The position numbers and the translations under genes are program-made. A DNA stretch of 31,590 nt from the NCBI GenBank assembly GCA_910577675.1, contig CAJTOR010000003.1:389-31978 (forward strand), written 5' to 3'. Source of the DNA: an uncultured Lachnospiraceae bacterium. GTDB lineage: Bacteria > Bacillota > Clostridia > Lachnospirales > Lachnospiraceae. Shown here piece by piece: positions 31,403 to 31,590 of this stretch; position 1 is the first letter of the stretch, and each line of letters starts with the position of its first letter. The notes beneath the pieces were generated by a model, which worked only from the letters and a program-made list of their open reading frames with translations, did no database searches and was not told the DNA's origin.

Positions 31403-31489
31403 GCATATTTTTTCTCCTTTGCGAAAAAACTAGGTGCAAAGTAAAAAACTTTGAAAATTGCCAGGGCTTTTGGCAGGATGGAGGATAAT

Positions 31490-31590
31490 ATGAAGAAAGC
31501 AGCTTGGTTTACAGGGATTTTTATAGTTATTTTTGCACTGATAGTTGGCTGTTACCTGCTCTTTTTCCAGGAAAAAAACACTAAGGTACC
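31490..31590 (+). CDS. Start of a membrane-anchored protein, runs off the window
   Basis: The ATG at 31490 is preceded by GGAGGATAAT. It reads MKKAAWFTGIFIVIFALIVGCYLLFFQEKNTKV, a basic start and a hydrophobic helix of about 20 residues, then a polar turn, and remains open to the edge (33 codons). IVGC resembles a lipobox, but more hydrophobic residues follow, so a single-pass anchor is more likely. Family unknown. Confidence 0.55.
   Translation, partial: MKKAAWFTGIFIVIFALIVGCYLLFFQEKNTKV

Noticed and set aside
31442..31467. TAAA ... GCCAGGGC before the last partial gene as a sigma-28 promoter
   Set aside because: Only GCC of the -10 matches and the spacing is 14 bases.

Overview
The window looks like a chromosomal segment of a motile, anaerobic Gram-positive of the Clostridia, most likely Lachnospiraceae-like. 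The grounds are strong AGGAGG-type ribosome-binding sites with ATG/GTG/TTG starts, a FliW-CsrA pair, SigD/sigma-28-type promoters, CDP-glycerol (teichoic-acid-type) enzymes, and long hook-associated proteins. The genus cannot be fixed from sequence reading alone. No rRNA, tRNA, CRISPR array, insertion sequence, phage gene or replication origin was seen.

Layout. (1) 1-1905: a 109-bp-period direct repeat, then a transmembrane methyl-accepting chemotaxis protein closed by a perfect 19-bp hairpin. (2) 2251-7010, minus strand: a type IIA topoisomerase pair (subunit B, then subunit A; best read as topoisomerase IV parE-parC) and a small unknown protein. A shared intergenic region at 7011-7231 carries divergent sigma-A promoters. 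(3) 7232-15353, plus strand: six tightly packed genes for a surface glycan. They are a GT2/glycerophosphotransferase fusion with an extra C-terminal domain, a polysaccharide pyruvyl transferase family protein, a GtrB-like membrane glycosyltransferase, TagD (CDP-glycerol synthesis), a second glycerophosphotransferase, and a diaminopimelate-decarboxylase-like enzyme. Most junctions overlap by 1-4 bases. (4) 15446-19030: a response regulator with a degenerate first receiver, and a cytosolic hybrid histidine kinase (PocR sensor, HisKA, HATPase, degenerate receiver, true receiver, HPt). (5) 19066-28913: late flagellar genes in two sigma-28 units, flgM-flgN-flgK-flgK2-flgL-fliW-csrA and flaG-fliD-fliS. 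(6) 28991-31590: a coiled-coil FliT/FlgN-like protein, a secreted repeat protein with a Pro/Thr linker, a large terminator hairpin, and the start of a membrane-anchored protein that runs off the window.

How the parts may work together. FlgM (anti-sigma-28) is the first gene of a unit with a near-perfect sigma-28 promoter, which gives the usual coupling of hook completion to late gene expression. FlgN and FliS (and probably the protein at 28991) are secretion chaperones for FlgK/FlgL, flagellin and FliD. FliW and CsrA form the flagellin-level translational switch. The glycan cluster makes CDP-glycerol and transfers glycerol phosphate, so it should build a glycerol-phosphate-containing surface polymer. 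Whether that polymer decorates the wall, a capsule or the flagellum is not shown here. The two signalling genes between the glycan and flagellar blocks could connect a cytosolic small-molecule signal to either. The most distinctive items are the fusion enzyme and its glycan cluster, the degenerate-receiver phosphorelay, the tandem flgK genes with a shared acidic DEDGN motif, and the frame-shifting tandem duplication at the left edge.
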